Source: Desulfuromonas sp.
Lineage (GTDB): Bacteria > Desulfobacterota > Desulfuromonadia > Desulfuromonadales > Trichloromonadaceae
Assembly (NCBI GenBank): GCA_030145265.1
Contig: JAQYWA010000144.1
Coordinates: 1 to 5,794 of the forward strand
Direction: 5' to 3'
Length of the DNA stretch: 5,794 bases
Positions 5,073 through 5,794 of this stretch are shown here, piece after piece. The notes beneath the pieces were generated by a model, which had not been told where the DNA came from, made no database searches, and saw only the letters and a list, made by a program, of their open reading frames with translations. Positions within the stretch are counted from its first letter, which is position 1. Each line of letters opens with the position of its first letter. The position numbers were made by a program, and so were the translations under genes.

Positions 5073-5794
5073 ATGAAAAAACTGATTACCTTGATTGCAG
5101 TCTCGCTGGCCCTGGGGGGCCTGATCCTGAGCCCGGCCTTCGCCTCCAGTGAGGCCCAAAAACCCAGCCCAGACCAAGCGATCGCCATGCTCAAGGCGGG
5201 GAACCAGCGGTTCGTCGCCGGGGAATCGAGCTTTCCCCATATGGACGTCAAGCGCCTGATCCAGGCAGGGACTGAAAACCAGGGCGACCACGCCTACGCC
5301 ACGGTTATTACCTGCTCCGATTCCCGTGTGCCCGTCGAACTGATCTTTGACGCCGGCGTGATGGATATCTTCGTCATCCGTGTGGCCGGCAACGTCTGCG
5401 ACACGGACGAGGTTGGTTCTATTGAGTACGGTCTGGCTCACGTCAATACTCCGGTTCTGGTGGTCCTCGGCCACACCCAGTGTGGTGCTGTCACCGCCGT
5501 GACCCATGCCATCCACGGCACCGGCCACGCCCTCGAGCGCAACATTCCGCCGTTGGTCGACAACATCCAGCCGGCGGTCAATCGCGCCATGGCCGCCCAT
5601 CCCGAACTGCTCGGCGACGCGGTCATCCCCGCCGCCATCGAGGAGAACGTCTGGCAGGGGATTGAAGATCTGTTCATGGCCAGCCCCGCCAGCCGCAACA
5701 TCGTCAAGAGCGGCAAAGCCAAGGTCGTCGGCGCCATCTACGACGTCTCCACCGGCAAGATCAGCTGGCTGCCGGAAGCCAAGGTCGGAAAAAT
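5073..5794 (+). CDS. Exported beta-class carbonic anhydrase, 3' end missing
   Basis: The enzyme interconverts CO2 and bicarbonate using zinc. The 240 visible residues begin with a clear signal peptide: MKK, a hydrophobic core (LITLIAVSLALGGLIL) and SPAFA before SS, with cleavage expected after A24. The mature protein therefore acts in the periplasm. The catalytic beta-CA blocks are complete: CSDSR (81-85) gives zinc ligand C81 and the D83/R85 dyad, RVAGN (103-107) follows, and GHTQCG (133-138) gives zinc ligands H134 and C137. AMLKAGNQRFVAG (38-50) is the usual N-terminal helix motif. The frame continues to the window edge after VVGAIYDVSTGKISWL, which is close to the normal C-terminus, so only a few residues are probably missing. 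Most beta-CAs are cytoplasmic; exported ones form a recognised subset. The gene is set off from its neighbours by an AT-rich gap and is probably its own transcription unit. Confidence 0.96.
   Translation, partial: MKKLITLIAVSLALGGLILSPAFASSEAQKPSPDQAIAMLKAGNQRFVAGESSFPHMDVKRLIQAGTENQGDHAYATVITCSDSRVPVELIFDAGVMDIFVIRVAGNVCDTDEVGSIEYGLAHVNTPVLVVLGHTQCGAVTAVTHAIHGTGHALERNIPPLVDNIQPAVNRAMAAHPELLGDAVIPAAIEENVWQGIEDLFMASPASRNIVKSGKAKVVGAIYDVSTGKISWLPEAKVGK

Noticed and set aside
5013..5600. 195-codon minus-strand frame opposite the carbonic anhydrase
   Set aside because: The opposite strand encodes an unmistakable beta-carbonic anhydrase with signal peptide and zinc ligands; the minus frame is a GC-driven shadow.

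Overview
The window is a moderately GC-rich bacterial segment with tight gene packing, Shine-Dalgarno-led genes and no phage, transposon, CRISPR, rRNA or tRNA signature. A 3D-domain hydrolase, a VF530-type DNA-binding protein, a GIY-YIG protein of the YhbQ type and an exported beta-carbonic anhydrase together suggest a Gram-negative organism. My best guess is the Desulfuromonas/Geobacter group, an inference from family flavour that the sequence does not prove.

Layout. Positions 1-415 (+) hold the 3' part of a secreted 3D-domain (MltA-like) protein. It converges on a two-gene minus-strand unit, 1395-475: an unknown soluble 160-residue protein followed by a four-helix membrane protein, with the second gene's ribosome site overlapping the first gene's stop. 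Positions 1396-2351 are the least gene-like part. They hold one small single-helix membrane protein (1931-1647, minus), a long leader with nested complementary arms (1953-2072), a plus-strand terminator-like hairpin (1677-1702), and several hairpins upstream of the next plus-strand gene. Positions 2352-2849 (+) encode a YcxB-like two-helix membrane protein. It converges on a GIY-YIG nuclease-fold protein (3164-2898, minus).

From 3279 rightwards everything is on the plus strand: an eight-helix membrane protein, a VF530 protein, an RNase HI-like protein with no plausible ATG start, and, after an AT-rich gap, a signal-peptide-bearing beta-carbonic anhydrase that runs off the right edge.

The most interesting item is the membrane protein at 3279-4133. 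It has one Asp in a membrane helix, a GISD motif in the next helix, and a PALPL motif two helices later. That is the order and spacing of the catalytic signature of presenilin/signal-peptide-peptidase intramembrane aspartyl proteases. I infer a divergent bacterial member of that fold. Second is the possible structured 5' leader upstream of the small membrane protein. Third is the VF530/RNase H pair, where the nuclease appears to depend on translational coupling and a non-ATG start. The genes do not form one obvious pathway; this looks like a chromosomal housekeeping/accessory mix.
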